A stretch of 64,000 bases of DNA from an uncultured Oscillospiraceae bacterium (GTDB lineage: Bacteria > Bacillota > Clostridia > Oscillospirales > Oscillospiraceae), in NCBI GenBank assembly GCA_910589085.1, contig CAJUSG010000001.1, forward strand, positions 132,470-196,469. Direction: 5' to 3'. Made by a program: the position numbers and the translations under genes. The notes beneath the pieces were generated by a model that saw only the letters and a list, made by a program, of their open reading frames with translations, made no database searches and was not told the origin of the DNA. The first letter of the stretch is position 1. Every line of letters starts with the position of its first letter. Below, piece after piece: positions 35,485-43,590 of the stretch.

Positions 35485-36942
35485 TCAAAAATCAAAATAG
35501 GCGAAGGCCCTTACATCATACCTGGGTCCGTAGACCCCAAAGACCAGCACAATCAGCACCAGGCCCAGGTAGCAGGCCCACCGGACGGCCGCCGGCCAGG
35601 AGGACACCATAGCGATGGCGTCTCTCCTCTCGTCGGCCAAGTCAAAGAGGAACAGCAGCAGCAGCGTCCCCAGCAGCATGACGATCTCCGCCATTCCCAG
35701 CCCCAGGGCGGTAAACAGCTGGTCCACCGCCGTCCTGCAATACAGAACGGGACTACCAATCCCCCACAGCGAATGGCGGACCACATACAGCGCCTCCCCG
35801 ATGTTGGCCGCCCGGAAGAAAACCCACAGAAAGCACACGATCAAAAAGGTAATCAGGCATTGCAGCATATGGACCGCCGGGTGGCGCTTCCGGGGCTTCC
35901 CCACCCCCAGCAGAAACTCCAGGTCCATAAGCAGGGCGTACAGAACCCCCCACAGCACGAAGGACCACTCCGCCCCGTGCCACAGGCCGCTGAGGGTAAA
36001 GGTAATCCATACAAACAGGCATTTTTTCGCCGCACCCCGGCGGTTTCCGCCCAGAGGGATGTATATATACTCCCGAAACCAGCTGGTCAGGGAGATATGC
36101 CACCGCCGCCAGAAATCAGTGACCGACACGGCAAAATAGGGCCTCCGAAAGTTTTCCATTAGCCTGATCCCCATCATCCTGGCGCAGCCCCGGGCGATGT
36201 CGGAGTACCCGCCGAAGTCGCAGTAGATCTGAAAGGCGAAGGCGCAGGTGGCCAGCACCAGGATGCCGCCCTCATAGCTGCCCAGATTCTGATACACCGG
36301 GTCCACGATCAGGATGGCCAGTTGGTCGGCCACCACCATCTTTTTGAAGAAGCCCCAGGCCATCAGCTTGGCCCCCCAGGAGGCATTCTCATAGGTAAAC
36401 CTGTGCTCCTCCTTCAGCTGGGGCAGCAGGTTGGAGGCCTTCTCAATGGGCCCTGCCACCAGCTGGGGGAAGAAAGAGACAAACAGGGCGAAGGTGACAA
36501 AATCCCGCTCCGGCTTCAGCCTGCCCTTGTACACGTCCAGGGTGTAGCTGAGGGTCTGGAAGGTGTAGAAGGAGATACCCACCGGCAGGATAATGTTCAG
36601 CGCCGGGGCGGAAAATGGGATGGACACCGCCCGGCACAGGGCGGTGAGGGTCTCGCCGAAGAAGTTCAGGTATTTGAAGAAGAACAGCAGCCCCAGATTC
36701 ATCACCAGGCTTGTGGCCAGCAACCACCTTTTCCGTCCGGGATACCGTACCATCCCCAGGCCGCAGAAGTAGTCCACCAGGGTGGAGAACAAAATAAGGA
36801 CAATAAACTCCGGCTTCCAGCACATGTAAAAGTAGTAGCTGGCGATGAGCAGCATATATTTCCGAAGCCGGAAGGGCAGGGCGTAATATAAGACAAAGAC
36901 GCAGGGGAAGAAAATCAGGAAGGGCAGGGAATTAAACAGCAT
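35485..36942 (-). CDS. MBOAT O-acyltransferase (AlgI/PatA-like)
   Basis: The protein (485 residues) has about ten membrane helices and the MBOAT core, RRWHISLTSWFREYIYIPLG then LSGLWHGAEWSFVLWGVLY, where His in LWHG is the catalytic residue. It moves acyl groups, often acetyl, across the membrane onto polysaccharides. The true start is the ATG at 36942, preceded by AGGAGGCCCGCT; the frame is open far upstream but shows no signal. It forms an operon with the SGNH gene. Confidence 0.93.
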   Translation of the reverse strand: MLFNSLPFLIFFPCVFVLYYALPFRLRKYMLLIASYYFYMCWKPEFIVLILFSTLVDYFCGLGMVRYPGRKRWLLATSLVMNLGLLFFFKYLNFFGETLTALCRAVSIPFSAPALNIILPVGISFYTFQTLSYTLDVYKGRLKPERDFVTFALFVSFFPQLVAGPIEKASNLLPQLKEEHRFTYENASWGAKLMAWGFFKKMVVADQLAILIVDPVYQNLGSYEGGILVLATCAFAFQIYCDFGGYSDIARGCARMMGIRLMENFRRPYFAVSVTDFWRRWHISLTSWFREYIYIPLGGNRRGAAKKCLFVWITFTLSGLWHGAEWSFVLWGVLYALLMDLEFLLGVGKPRKRHPAVHMLQCLITFLIVCFLWVFFRAANIGEALYVVRHSLWGIGSPVLYCRTAVDQLFTALGLGMAEIVMLLGTLLLLFLFDLADERRDAIAMVSSWPAAVRWACYLGLVLIVLVFGVYGPRYDVRAFAYFDF

Positions 36943-37075
36943 AGCGGGCCTCCTGGAGAGATGTTTTCTGGACAAGTATAGCACAACAGCCCCTGAAAGA
37001 AAAGAAAAGTTTTCGTCAAAGAAACATCCTCCATGCATCTTTATCCTGGAGGGACAGCTCTGTTCCTTCACGCTT

Positions 37076-37232
37076 GTCTCATAAATTCCGGAAACTGCCG
37101 CATGTAGGGCAAGGGCTCTGCCCTTGCCTCTCCTGTCCCGCTTTATCCCCTTCGGGGATAGGCAGGGGTAGAATCCCTGCCCTACATGACGTACCGACCG
37201 GTATCTCCAGAGGCATTCCGAATTTATGAGAC
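37076..37232. repeat. MITE-like element with terminal inverted repeats, enclosing a GTAGGG palindrome pair
   Basis: GTCTCATAAATTCCGGAA (37076-37093) and TTCCGAATTTATGAGAC (37216-37232) are near-perfect inverted repeats. Inside are two palindrome units, the first with GTAGGGCAAGGG/CCCTTGC (37104-37128) and the second GGCAGGG/CCCTGCCCTAC (37161-37185). A nested insertion is suggested. Confidence 0.65.
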
Positions 37233-37258
37233 GGACACCCCCGTTCCTTCTTTTTTTC

Positions 37259-37287
37259 TTGTTTAACCGGGCAAAATCTGCTATACT
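37259..37287 (+). promoter_or_regulatory. Promoter of polA
   Basis: TTGTTT and TATACT with a 17-base spacer, ending 40 bases before the start. Confidence 0.6.
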
Positions 37288-37327
37288 ATATCCTTGAAAT
37301 TCTGAAAATCTGAGGGAGACATCCGCC

Positions 37328-40018
37328 ATGAAAAAACTGATGGTGATCGACGGCAATTCCATTGTCAACCGGGCCTTCTACGGGGTGAGCCAGAGCCTGA
37401 CCACCCGGGAGGGCCAGCCCACCAACGCCATATTTGGCTTTCTGAACATTTTAAACAAGCTGCTGGACGATACGGCCCCCGACGCTCTGTGCGTCACCTT
37501 TGACCGCGCGGCCCCCACCTTCCGCCATCTGGCCTATGCCGAGTACAAGGCCAACCGCAAGGGGATGCCCGAGGAGCTGGCCAGCCAGATGCCTCTGTTG
37601 AAGGAGGTTCTGTCCGCCCTGAACGTGCCCATGTACGAGCTGGACGGCTGGGAGGCGGACGACCTGCTGGGTACCATCGCCCGGCTGGACCAGGAGGCCG
37701 GGTGGGAGACGGTCATCGTCACCGGGGACAAGGACTCCCTCCAACTGGTGACCGAGACCACCACCGTGAAGCTGGTATCCACCCGTATGGGGCGCACCAC
37801 CACCCGGGACATGACCCCCGAAGCCTTCCGGGAGGAGTACGGCTTTGACCCCAAGAACATCATCGACCTGAAGGCCCTCATGGGTGACTCCTCCGACAAC
37901 TACCCCGGCGTGAAGGGGGTGGGGGAAAAGACGGCCATGGCGCTGATCCAGCTCTACCACACCATCGCCCACCTGTACGACCACATGCCAGACATCTGCT
38001 CCGCCCCCAACGTGGCCGCCAAGCCCGGTCTCATTAAGAAGCTGGAGGAGGGCAAGGAGAGCGCCCTGCTGTCCTACGACCTGGCCACCATCCGCACCGA
38101 CGCCCCCATCCACTTCCAGCCGGAGGACAACCTGCGGCAGGCGCCGGACAACAACCGGCTGTATCAGCTCTTTCTGGAGCTGGAATTTTCCAAACTCATT
38201 GACAAATACGGTCTGACCGCCCCCCAGGGGGAGGCCGGTTCGAGCACCTGCGCGGCCCTGGAGGGCGGCTGCTATCTGGAGACAGAGATCACCCCGGAGC
38301 ACGCCCGGAGCCTGCTGGAGCTGTGGCGGACCAAGGAGGTGGTCCACATTATCGCGCTCCCCTCTCTGGATGCGGTCTGCGTGGAGTGCCATCTGAACGA
38401 CGACGCATGGAACGCAAGCCTGCTGCGGGCGGACAAGCTGGAAAATTACAACGAAATTGTCCGAACGCTCTTCTCCGACCCCGCCATCAAAAAGGCGGCC
38501 CACGGGGTAAAAAACCTGTGCCGGGCCCTGCTGGCCGAGGGTATCACTCCCAACGGCTTCGTTTTTGACACCGAGGTGGCCGCCTATCTCCTGGCCCCCG
38601 CCGATGGCAGCTACGAGCTGGAAAAGCTGGGCCTGACCTACTACAGCCAGCAGTTTCCCAGGGCCGGACTCTATCTGGAGGAGGGGGCCTTCGGCCCTCT
38701 CTCCGACCCCGCCGCCCCTGCCGAGGCCATGATGCGCCACTGCCTCCTCGTTGACGCCCTGCGGGAGACCCTCACCGCCCGGCTCCGGGAGCTTGGCATG
38801 TGGGAGCTGTATGAAACGGTGGACCTGCCCCTGTGTCAGGTGCTGGCCGAGATGGAGACCGAGGGCTTCCTCATTGACCGGGGGGCGCTGGCGGAGTTTG
38901 GAACCATGCTGTCCGGGCGGATTGACGAGGTCCAAAAAACCATCTACGCCCTGGCCGGAGAGGACACCTTTAATATCAACTCCACCCAGCAGTTAGGGGG
39001 GATTTTGTTTGATAAATTGGGCCTCCCCCCGGTGAAAAAGACCAAAACCGGCTACTCCACCAACGCCGATGTGCTGGAAAAGCTGCGGGGCGAGCACCCC
39101 ATTATTGACAGCATTCTGGAGTACCGCCAGCTCACCAAGCTGAAATCCACCTATGTGGACGGCCTGGGCAAGGTGATCGGGCCCAACGGGCGGATCCACA
39201 CCTCCTTCCAGAACACCGTCACCGCCACGGGGCGGCTCAGCTCCACCGAGCCCAATCTGCAAAATATCCCGGTGCGCACCGAGCTGGGGGCGGAATTGCG
39301 GAAGATGTTCGCCGCACCGGCCGGCAAGGTGCTGGTGGACGCCGACTACTCCCAGATTGAGCTGCGGCTGCTGGCCCACATGGCCGGGGATCAGGCCATG
39401 ATCGACGGCTTCCGGTCCGGCGAGGATATCCACACCATTACCGCCTCCCAGGTGTTCAACGTGCCTGCGGAGAAGGTGGAGCCGCAGATGCGAAGAAGCG
39501 CAAAAGCTGTCAATTTCGGCATTGTTTATGGCATTTCCCCCTTCTCTTTGTCCCAGGATATTGGGGTTTCCGTCCAGGAGGCCAAGGAGTATATGGAGAA
39601 GTATTTTGCCCACTATTCCGGGGTGCGGGCCTATATGGATGGGGTGGTGGAACAGGCCAGAAAGGCCGGGTATGTGTCCACCTTATGGGGACGGAGGCGG
39701 TGGATTCCCGAAATCAAGTCCTCCAGCTTCAATACCCGGTCCTTCGGGGAGCGGGTGGCCCTCAACGCCCCCATCCAGGGCACCGCCGCCGATATTATCA
39801 AATTGGCCATGATTCGGGTGAGAAATCGCCTGAAAGAAGAACATTTTGAGGGAAAACTGGTCCTTCAGGTCCACGACGAGCTGATCGTGGAGTGCCCCGA
39901 AGGGGAGGCCGAGGCCGTGTGCAGGCTGGTGGAGGAGGAGATGGAGGGGGTGGCCGCCCTGGCCGTCCCCCTGCTGGCCGAGACCAACGCCGGGAAGACC
40001 TGGGCCGAGGCACACTGA
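37328..40018 (+). CDS. polA: DNA polymerase I
   Basis: The 896-residue protein has an N-terminal 5'-nuclease domain (MVIDGNSIVNRAFYGV, WEADDLLGTIA, LKALMGDSSDNYPGVKGVGE). A proofreading-like domain spans about 300-510, and the polymerase domain covers about 520-896 (VLVDADYSQIELRLLAHM, KAVNFGIVYGIS, LQVHDELIVECPEGE). In the middle domain the ExoI/II acidic pairs are not visible (HGVKNLCRALLAEG instead of the NxxxD pattern), so proofreading is probably lost, as in Bacillus polymerases. It fills gaps and removes Okazaki primers. Confidence 0.95.
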   Translation: MKKLMVIDGNSIVNRAFYGVSQSLTTREGQPTNAIFGFLNILNKLLDDTAPDALCVTFDRAAPTFRHLAYAEYKANRKGMPEELASQMPLLKEVLSALNVPMYELDGWEADDLLGTIARLDQEAGWETVIVTGDKDSLQLVTETTTVKLVSTRMGRTTTRDMTPEAFREEYGFDPKNIIDLKALMGDSSDNYPGVKGVGEKTAMALIQLYHTIAHLYDHMPDICSAPNVAAKPGLIKKLEEGKESALLSYDLATIRTDAPIHFQPEDNLRQAPDNNRLYQLFLELEFSKLIDKYGLTAPQGEAGSSTCAALEGGCYLETEITPEHARSLLELWRTKEVVHIIALPSLDAVCVECHLNDDAWNASLLRADKLENYNEIVRTLFSDPAIKKAAHGVKNLCRALLAEGITPNGFVFDTEVAAYLLAPADGSYELEKLGLTYYSQQFPRAGLYLEEGAFGPLSDPAAPAEAMMRHCLLVDALRETLTARLRELGMWELYETVDLPLCQVLAEMETEGFLIDRGALAEFGTMLSGRIDEVQKTIYALAGEDTFNINSTQQLGGILFDKLGLPPVKKTKTGYSTNADVLEKLRGEHPIIDSILEYRQLTKLKSTYVDGLGKVIGPNGRIHTSFQNTVTATGRLSSTEPNLQNIPVRTELGAELRKMFAAPAGKVLVDADYSQIELRLLAHMAGDQAMIDGFRSGEDIHTITASQVFNVPAEKVEPQMRRSAKAVNFGIVYGISPFSLSQDIGVSVQEAKEYMEKYFAHYSGVRAYMDGVVEQARKAGYVSTLWGRRRWIPEIKSSSFNTRSFGERVALNAPIQGTAADIIKLAMIRVRNRLKEEHFEGKLVLQVHDELIVECPEGEAEAVCRLVEEEMEGVAALAVPLLAETNAGKTWAEAH

Positions 40019-40039
40019 CCGCCGTCCCGCCCTCAGGCG

Positions 40040-40221
40040 AAAAGCCTCCTTTTGAAAGGAGGTGCCCCAGTGCGCACACTGGGGTGGAGGATTGTATTTT
40101 GCGAAGCAAAATGTACGAAGTAAATAAAATATCGCAAACTTGGGTTTACTTCGTATGTTCGCTTCGCGAACGCAATCCTCAGTCAGCCTGCGGCTGACAG
40201 CTCCTTTCCAAAGGAGCCTTG
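40040..40221. repeat. Dispersed repeat, copy 3 (diverged and longer)
   Basis: Starts AAAGCCTCCTTTTGAAAGGAGG and ends AGCTCCTTTCCAAAGGAGCC, with internal CAGTCAGCCTGCGGCTGAC and ATTTTGCGAAGCAAAAT hairpins. Same block order as copies 1 and 2, with a longer, AT-richer middle containing a second pair of AAGTA arms. Confidence 0.65.
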
Positions 40222-40335
40222 TCCGCGCGGCGGGGGACGAGAGATTTTGACCACCTATCCCTCAAAAATGACCGACTATCCTGATTCGCTTGCAGGGAGG
40301 GCTTTCCTCTGATACACTGGGGATGACCTGAAACC

Positions 40336-40400
40336 GGGCCGCCGAGGTCGTCGGCCCCTACAGAGTGCCCACCATACGGGCGGACAATGTCCGCCCCTAC
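40336..40400. repeat. GTAGGG-edge palindrome pair
   Basis: Two units with CCCTAC ends: the first has core GCCGAGGTCGTCGGC, the second GCGGACAATGTCCGC followed by CCCTAC at 40395-40400. Both share orientation here. Confidence 0.65.
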
Positions 40401-40419
40401 AGGATAGGAGGTCATCCCA

Positions 40420-40851
40420 ATGAAAAACCGCACTGACAAAATTCTGCTGGCAGTCTTTCTGCTGTCCCTGTCCGCTTACGCGGCTATGGCCTATACCTAT
40501 ATCACCTACGACTTCGGCCAGTTCAATCCAAGTCACTTCGAAATCTGGTTCGCCCGCCGCTTTCTTTTTTGGATGTCCCTGGGCTTTCACGCCGTCCCGG
40601 CGTTCTGCCTGCAGCTCCTGCTGTGCCGAAGAATACGGTGCTGGGTAGCCGCAATTCCCGCGCTTGTGATCGTGGGTGCGGTGCTGTTGTTTGCTTACAA
40701 CTTTTTTACTGCCACCGGCCATGATACCTTGGGATGGGCTCTTCTGATGATCCTGTCCATCGCCCCGGCGGCGGGGTGTGTGCTGGCCTGGGCGGCATAC
40801 GGCTGCTGGAGGCTGTATCGAAAGGGTGATATCCGTGAAAGCCGCAGCTAA
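40420..40851 (+). CDS. Paralogous small membrane protein 1 of 3
   Basis: A 143-residue protein with four hydrophobic segments, including ILLAVFLLSLSAYAAMAY and WVAAIPALVIVGAVLLFAY. The block FCLQLLLC and the C-terminal LLMILSIAPAAGCVLAWAAYG are shared with the next two proteins. AGGATAGGAGGTCATCCCA precedes the ATG. The next gene starts 17 bases before its stop. No known domain recognised. It leads an operon that also contains a papain-like protein and a CPBP protease. Confidence 0.75.
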   Translation: MKNRTDKILLAVFLLSLSAYAAMAYTYITYDFGQFNPSHFEIWFARRFLFWMSLGFHAVPAFCLQLLLCRRIRCWVAAIPALVIVGAVLLFAYNFFTATGHDTLGWALLMILSIAPAAGCVLAWAAYGCWRLYRKGDIRESRS

Positions 40852-41227
40852 TATTCTCCTGTGTCTGGCGCTGGCGGTCAGCCTCTCTCCTGCCCGCTCC
40901 GCCAGCTATGAAGCACTCTCCCCGCCCGTTGTGATGGCCCTTTTGGGGAACGTCCACAACTTTCTCGCGTGTGTCAACCTCTGGCCCTTTCTCTTTCTCC
41001 AGCTGCTGCTGTGCCTCAACGTTAAGAGCCTCTGGGTTGTGCTGCTGATTCCGGGGCTGTCCGCCGCCGGGCTGCTGGCCGGGTTTATCTTCACCATCGT
41101 CTGCGACCTCGGCGCTGGGGGACTGCTGCTCATGATCCTGTCTGTCGCCTTTTTTTCCCTTCCTCTCATTGGCTCGCTGCTGGGACTGGCTGTCTGGTCC
41201 GTCCTGCGGCGGCTGGGCATCCTGTGA
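40835..41227 (+). CDS. Paralogous small membrane protein 2 of 3
   Basis: The 130-residue protein starts at a GTG (40835) after AAAGGGTG. It has a hydrophobic N-terminus (ANILLCLALAVSLSPARS), FLFLQLLLCLNVKSLW, and a final LLLMILSVAFFSLPLIGSLL. Homology to proteins 1 and 3 is plain from the FLQLLLC block and the final helix ending in VWSVLRRLGIL. Function unknown. Confidence 0.7.
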   Translation: MKAAANILLCLALAVSLSPARSASYEALSPPVVMALLGNVHNFLACVNLWPFLFLQLLLCLNVKSLWVVLLIPGLSAAGLLAGFIFTIVCDLGAGGLLLMILSVAFFSLPLIGSLLGLAVWSVLRRLGIL

Positions 41228-41240
41228 AAGGGGGATACCC

Positions 41241-41624
41241 GTGTCCCGTAGAGTAAAAATCAACCTGATCCTGCTGGCCGGAATTGTTCTGCCGCCCCTG
41301 TCCTACCTTTTCATGAGCTTTGACCTGGGGATGGCCATCGCCGCGCTCCCCTTTCTGGGATATGTTTACCCCGCTCTGCCCTTCGCGTTCCTCCAGCTGC
41401 TGCTGTGCTACAACCTCCGCGGCCGGTTCAGCCGGCTGCTGCGGCTGCTGCCCCTGATCGCGGTGGCGCCGTTCCACCTGCTGGGGTTGTATTGGATCGT
41501 CACCGCCTCGGGCGCCGGGGGCATCCCCGGCATCCTTCTCCTCGCCTTTACAACCCTCCCGACCCTGGGCCTCGTGCTGGGCTGGGCGGCCTGGGCCGTC
41601 CTCCGGGGACGCGGGATACTATAA
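41241..41624 (+). CDS. Paralogous small membrane protein 3 of 3
   Basis: The 127-residue protein begins at GTG 41241 after AAAGGGGG. It has four hydrophobic segments, the FLQLLLCYNLRGRF block and the closing LGLVLGWAAWAVLRGRGIL. The repeated end pattern (AWxVLRxxGIL) in proteins 2 and 3 shows recent tandem duplication. Function unknown. Confidence 0.7.
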   Translation: MSRRVKINLILLAGIVLPPLSYLFMSFDLGMAIAALPFLGYVYPALPFAFLQLLLCYNLRGRFSRLLRLLPLIAVAPFHLLGLYWIVTASGAGGIPGILLLAFTTLPTLGLVLGWAAWAVLRGRGIL

Positions 41625-41640
41625 TAAGGAGGGAACTTTT

Positions 41641-42273
41641 GTGGATCACGCCGTCTATATCGTCTTTTCCGCCACCCCCACCGGCATGGGGAGGCTCATT
41701 CGGGGCGCCACCCGGAACCGGTACAACCACGTGTCCCTCTCCCTCAGCCGGGACATTTGCAAGATGTACTCCTTCGCCCGAATCCACCGGGCTATCCCAC
41801 TGTACGGTGGATTCGTGGTGGAGTCCATCCTGCGGTATCAGTCCTTCGCCGGGGCCGCAAAGGTGAAAATTTGCCGGGTTGAGGTCCCGGAGCCCCAGTT
41901 TACCTACCTGCGCAACCACCTGGAACGGCTGTGGAACGAGCGGGAGGAGTACATCTACAACACCCCCGCCGCCCTGGCCTCCCTGGTCCACCTGCGGCCC
42001 GCCATCTCCAAGGCCTACACCTGCGTCACCTTCGTCCAGGGGGTGCTGGTCCGTTTCCAGCTTGCCGGGGTGAGAGAAACCGACAGCCCTACCGTCGGGG
42101 CGCTGGAGGGTAGGCTGACACCCTATGTGATCTACGAGGGCCCGGTCCCCGCCTGCGCCGGGGACTGGGGGGAGGACAGCTACCCGGCCCAGACCACCAC
42201 CCGCTACGCCGTCTACACCACCGCCCGCCACTTCGGACGGCTGGCCAAACGGGTACTTATGGGGGTGAGCTGA
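41641..42273 (+). CDS. Permuted NlpC/P60-like (papain-fold) protein
   Basis: The protein (210 residues, GTG start after AAGGAGGGAACTTTT) has an early histidine in RYNHVSLSLS (about 30) and a later cysteine in KAYTCVTFVQGVL (about 130). That His-before-Cys order is the circularly permuted papain-like (YiiX/NlpC) arrangement. Such enzymes cleave peptide, amide or acyl bonds. No signal peptide is visible, so cytoplasmic action is possible. The next gene's ATG overlaps its stop region by one base. Confidence 0.65.
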   Translation: MDHAVYIVFSATPTGMGRLIRGATRNRYNHVSLSLSRDICKMYSFARIHRAIPLYGGFVVESILRYQSFAGAAKVKICRVEVPEPQFTYLRNHLERLWNEREEYIYNTPAALASLVHLRPAISKAYTCVTFVQGVLVRFQLAGVRETDSPTVGALEGRLTPYVIYEGPVPACAGDWGEDSYPAQTTTRYAVYTTARHFGRLAKRVLMGVS

Positions 42274-42947
42274 TGACCGGAGTGACGAGACAGGCCGCCC
42301 TGACCGTCGGGCTGACAGCGGCGGGCTGCCTGATGATGGCTTGGGTGGAGGCGGGCCTCTCCCCGGTCTATCCGGTGAAGTCCGCCCTGAAAATCGTTGT
42401 ATTCCTGGGCTGTGCCGGGCTGTACACGCTCCTGTCCGGGGACAGGATGCCCTTCCGTGTCCTCCGAAAGGCCGGGGCTGTGAGGCTGGCCGCCCCCCTG
42501 GCCCTGGGGGTGCTGGTGTGCCTCCTGGGAGGCTATGCGCTCCTCTCCCCCTGGCTGGACCTGTCCGCCATCCCGGAAAATCTGGCCGCCAAGGAGGGCA
42601 TCACACGGGAGACCTTTCCCCTGGCCGCCGCCTATATTACCCTGTGCAACTCCCTGCTGGAGGAGTTTTTCTTCCGGGGCTTCGCCTTTTTGACCCTGTA
42701 CCGGGCGGGATTCAAAAGGCTGGCTTACGGCTTCTCCGCCCTGGCCTTCGCCCTGTACCATGTCTCCATTACCGACGGCTGGGGCTCCCCCGCTCTCATC
42801 GTTCTGATGGTGGCCGGGCTTACTGCCGCCGGCCTGCTCTTCAACTGGCTGGACCGGGAGGGCAGCGTGCTCCCCTCCTGGCTGGTCCACATGGGGGCCA
42901 ATCTGGGCACCAACGGGGTGGGGTTTATTCTGTTTGGGATCCTGTAG
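42273..42947 (+). CDS. CPBP-family intramembrane metalloprotease
   Basis: The 224-residue protein has about six helices and the CPBP/CAAX protease motif EEFFFRGFAFLTLYRAG (EExxxR, about 130). It also has YGFSALAFALYHVS (FxxxH, about 155). Members are membrane-embedded proteases and some give bacteriocin immunity. It ends the five-gene operon, whose stop codon is contributed by a GTAGGG repeat. Confidence 0.9.
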   Translation: MTGVTRQAALTVGLTAAGCLMMAWVEAGLSPVYPVKSALKIVVFLGCAGLYTLLSGDRMPFRVLRKAGAVRLAAPLALGVLVCLLGGYALLSPWLDLSAIPENLAAKEGITRETFPLAAAYITLCNSLLEEFFFRGFAFLTLYRAGFKRLAYGFSALAFALYHVSITDGWGSPALIVLMVAGLTAAGLLFNWLDREGSVLPSWLVHMGANLGTNGVGFILFGIL

Positions 42948-43012
42948 GGGCGCACATTGTGCGCCCAGAATGATCGGAACAAAAACAGCGGGCGGACAAT
43001 ATCCGCCCATAC
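42944..43012. repeat. GTAGGG-edge palindrome pair; supplies the CPBP stop codon
   Basis: Unit 1 is GTAGGGGCG with core GCGCACATTGTGCGC; unit 2 has core GCGGACAATATCCGC. TAG 42945-42947 ends the CPBP gene. Confidence 0.7.
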
Positions 43013-43034
43013 ATACCTCTGAAGGAGTCTTTTT

Positions 43035-43490
43035 ATGTATTACGAAATTGTCCCCATGGACCGCAGCCATATCCCTCAGATCGCCGCCTTGGAGCGGGAG
43101 TGCTTCTCCGACCCCTGGAGCGAAAACCTGCTGGAGGACGCCCTCTTTGACCCCCAGGCCAGCTTTATCGTGGCCGAGGACGGAGAGGAGGGCAATATTT
43201 TAGGCTACGCTGGGCTCCACGCCGTGCTGGATGAGGGCTACATCGACAACATCGCCGTGGCCCCCGACGCCCGGCGGCACGGGGTGGCCTCCGCCCTGCT
43301 GGAGGTCTTCTGCCGCTTCGCCGCGGTCAACCTGGCCTTCCTTACCCTGGAGGTGCGCAAGTCCAACACCGCCGCCATCGCCCTGTATGAGAAGCACGGC
43401 TTCCGGCAGGCCGGCCTGCGCCCCGGCTACTATCAGCACCCCCGGGAGGACGCCGTCATCATGACACGGGAGTTTTCAGAAAAACCGTAG
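43035..43490 (+). CDS. rimI: Ribosomal-protein-S18-alanine N-acetyltransferase
   Basis: The 151-residue GNAT protein has VAPDARRHGVASALLEVF (acetyl-CoA binding, about 77-94) and the RimI-type NTAAIALYEKHGFRQAGLRPGY ending. Function: N-terminal acetylation of ribosomal protein S18, or of a related target. AAGGAGTCTTTTT precedes the ATG. Its neighbour tsaD is the usual partner of rimI in Firmicutes operons. Its stop TAG belongs to a palindrome repeat. Confidence 0.9.
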   Translation: MYYEIVPMDRSHIPQIAALERECFSDPWSENLLEDALFDPQASFIVAEDGEEGNILGYAGLHAVLDEGYIDNIAVAPDARRHGVASALLEVFCRFAAVNLAFLTLEVRKSNTAAIALYEKHGFRQAGLRPGYYQHPREDAVIMTREFSEKP

Positions 43491-43563
43491 GGCGCGACGA
43501 CCTCGTCGCGCCGTTACATCGAACATTTTTCATAAAACGGCGGGCCGAGTCGTCCCGCCCTAC
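43487..43563. repeat. GTAGGG-edge palindrome pair; supplies the rimI stop codon
   Basis: Left unit GTAGGGCGCGACGA with its mirrored core; right unit, core GGCGGGCCG/CGTCCCGCC, ends CCCTAC at 43558-43563. TAG 43488-43490 ends rimI. Confidence 0.7.
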
Positions 43564-43590
43564 AACATTTTCCTTGAAAGTGGTGTCTCT

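Larger units (their letters stand above)
36943..37327. other. 385-bp gap without a gene
   Basis: The stretch holds a repeat-in-repeat element (37076-37232) and the polA promoter (37259-37287). The rest, 36943-37075, shows no feature I can name. Confidence 0.6.
40019..40419. other. 400-bp gap made of repeats
   Basis: The interval is almost entirely filled by the large repeat copy 3 (40040-40221) and a GTAGGG palindrome pair (40336-40400). Between them, 40222-40335, I see no gene or clear promoter. Confidence 0.6.

Noticed and set aside
37943..38935. CRISPR-like or tandem repeat in polA
   Set aside because: No spaced direct repeats were seen; repeated-looking stretches are codon bias.
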